Of a stretch of DNA of 64,000 nt, positions 63,949-64,000 are shown piece by piece. The position numbers and the translations under genes are program-made. The notes under the pieces are model-generated. The model made no database searches. It saw nothing but the letters and a program-made list of their open reading frames with translations, and was not told where the DNA came from. The first letter of the stretch is position 1. Each line of letters opens with the position of its first letter. Origin of the DNA: Clostridium ljungdahlii DSM 13528 (GTDB lineage Bacteria > Bacillota > Clostridia > Clostridiales > Clostridiaceae); contig NC_014328.1 of assembly GCF_000143685.1 (NCBI RefSeq), positions 992,001-1,056,000 on the forward strand. Direction: 5' to 3'.

Positions 63949-64000
63949 ATGGACTATAAAAACCTTACTCCTATTCAACTTGACGCATTAAGAGAAGTTG
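63949..64000 (+). CDS. cheC: Start of CheC-like chemotaxis phosphatase, cut by window end
   Basis: AAGGAGG then ATG at 63949 starts a frame of 17 codons to the window end: DYKNLTPIQLDALREV. The phrase L-x-x-x-Q-L-D-A-L-R-E matches the beginning of CheC, a CheY-P phosphatase that pairs with CheD. It lies 11 bases after cheA. Identification from so few residues relies on operon context. Confidence 0.7.
   Translation, partial: MDYKNLTPIQLDALREV

Overview
The window is AT-rich DNA from an anaerobic, motile Clostridium. Supporting signs are AGGAGG-type ribosome sites on nearly every gene, frequent TTG and GTG starts, a Ni-dependent CO dehydrogenase, a one-chain pyruvate:ferredoxin oxidoreductase (PFOR), an arginine deiminase operon, and no respiratory genes. 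From memory, unverified here, the gene set resembles the cooS / arginine deiminase / PFOR neighbourhood of the acetogens C. ljungdahlii and C. autoethanogenum. No rRNA, tRNA, CRISPR array, prophage or intact insertion sequence was found.

Layout. 1-10.9 kb: two chemoreceptors (one cut by the window edge), a CPA2-type antiporter behind a possible attenuator, an acetyltransferase, a secreted transglutaminase-like protein, and FmdE, DUF1002, YqfO-like and iron-sulfur proteins. 11.0-16.1 kb: leuACDB behind two tandem leucine T-boxes. 16.8-20.4 kb, minus strand: cooS, a four-cluster ferredoxin and an FAD/NAD oxidoreductase, able in principle to pass electrons from CO to a pyridine nucleotide. 20.9-23.0 kb: DEAD-box helicase and CorA. 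23.1-27.6 kb: a lantibiotic-type LanFEG exporter followed by its likely two-component system. 27.8-32.7 kb: a type IIA topoisomerase pair. 33.2-38.6 kb: lipoate ligase, DJ-1/PfpI protein, M16 peptidase, RecJ, ArgR. 38.8-45.6 kb: an amino-acid permease and arcA-arcB-arcD-arcC, which makes ATP from arginine. 45.8-50.1 kb: a chemoreceptor, a TrmB-like regulator and murG. 50.7-56.7 kb: PFOR, a Cys/His-rich DUF1292 protein, a HAD phosphatase, a class IV aminotransferase. 56.9-64 kb: FapA-like protein and cheW-cheD-cheB-cheR-cheA-cheC (cheC cut by the window end).

The most unusual content lies between genes. At least three families of palindromic elements occur in several copies. Family A (four copies) is a multi-hairpin element whose stems keep pairing while their bases change. 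Family B (three copies) is a roughly 130-140 bp element with terminal inverted repeats. Family C (two full copies and one with a deleted centre) consists of very long imperfect hairpins. Families B and C share a core, CTCGTACCTCA, near the apex. Further palindromic elements (D, E and an 85-bp one by murG) appear once or as fragments. These elements sit after operons, between an exporter and its regulator, and in leaders, so they probably shape transcript ends and genome plasticity.
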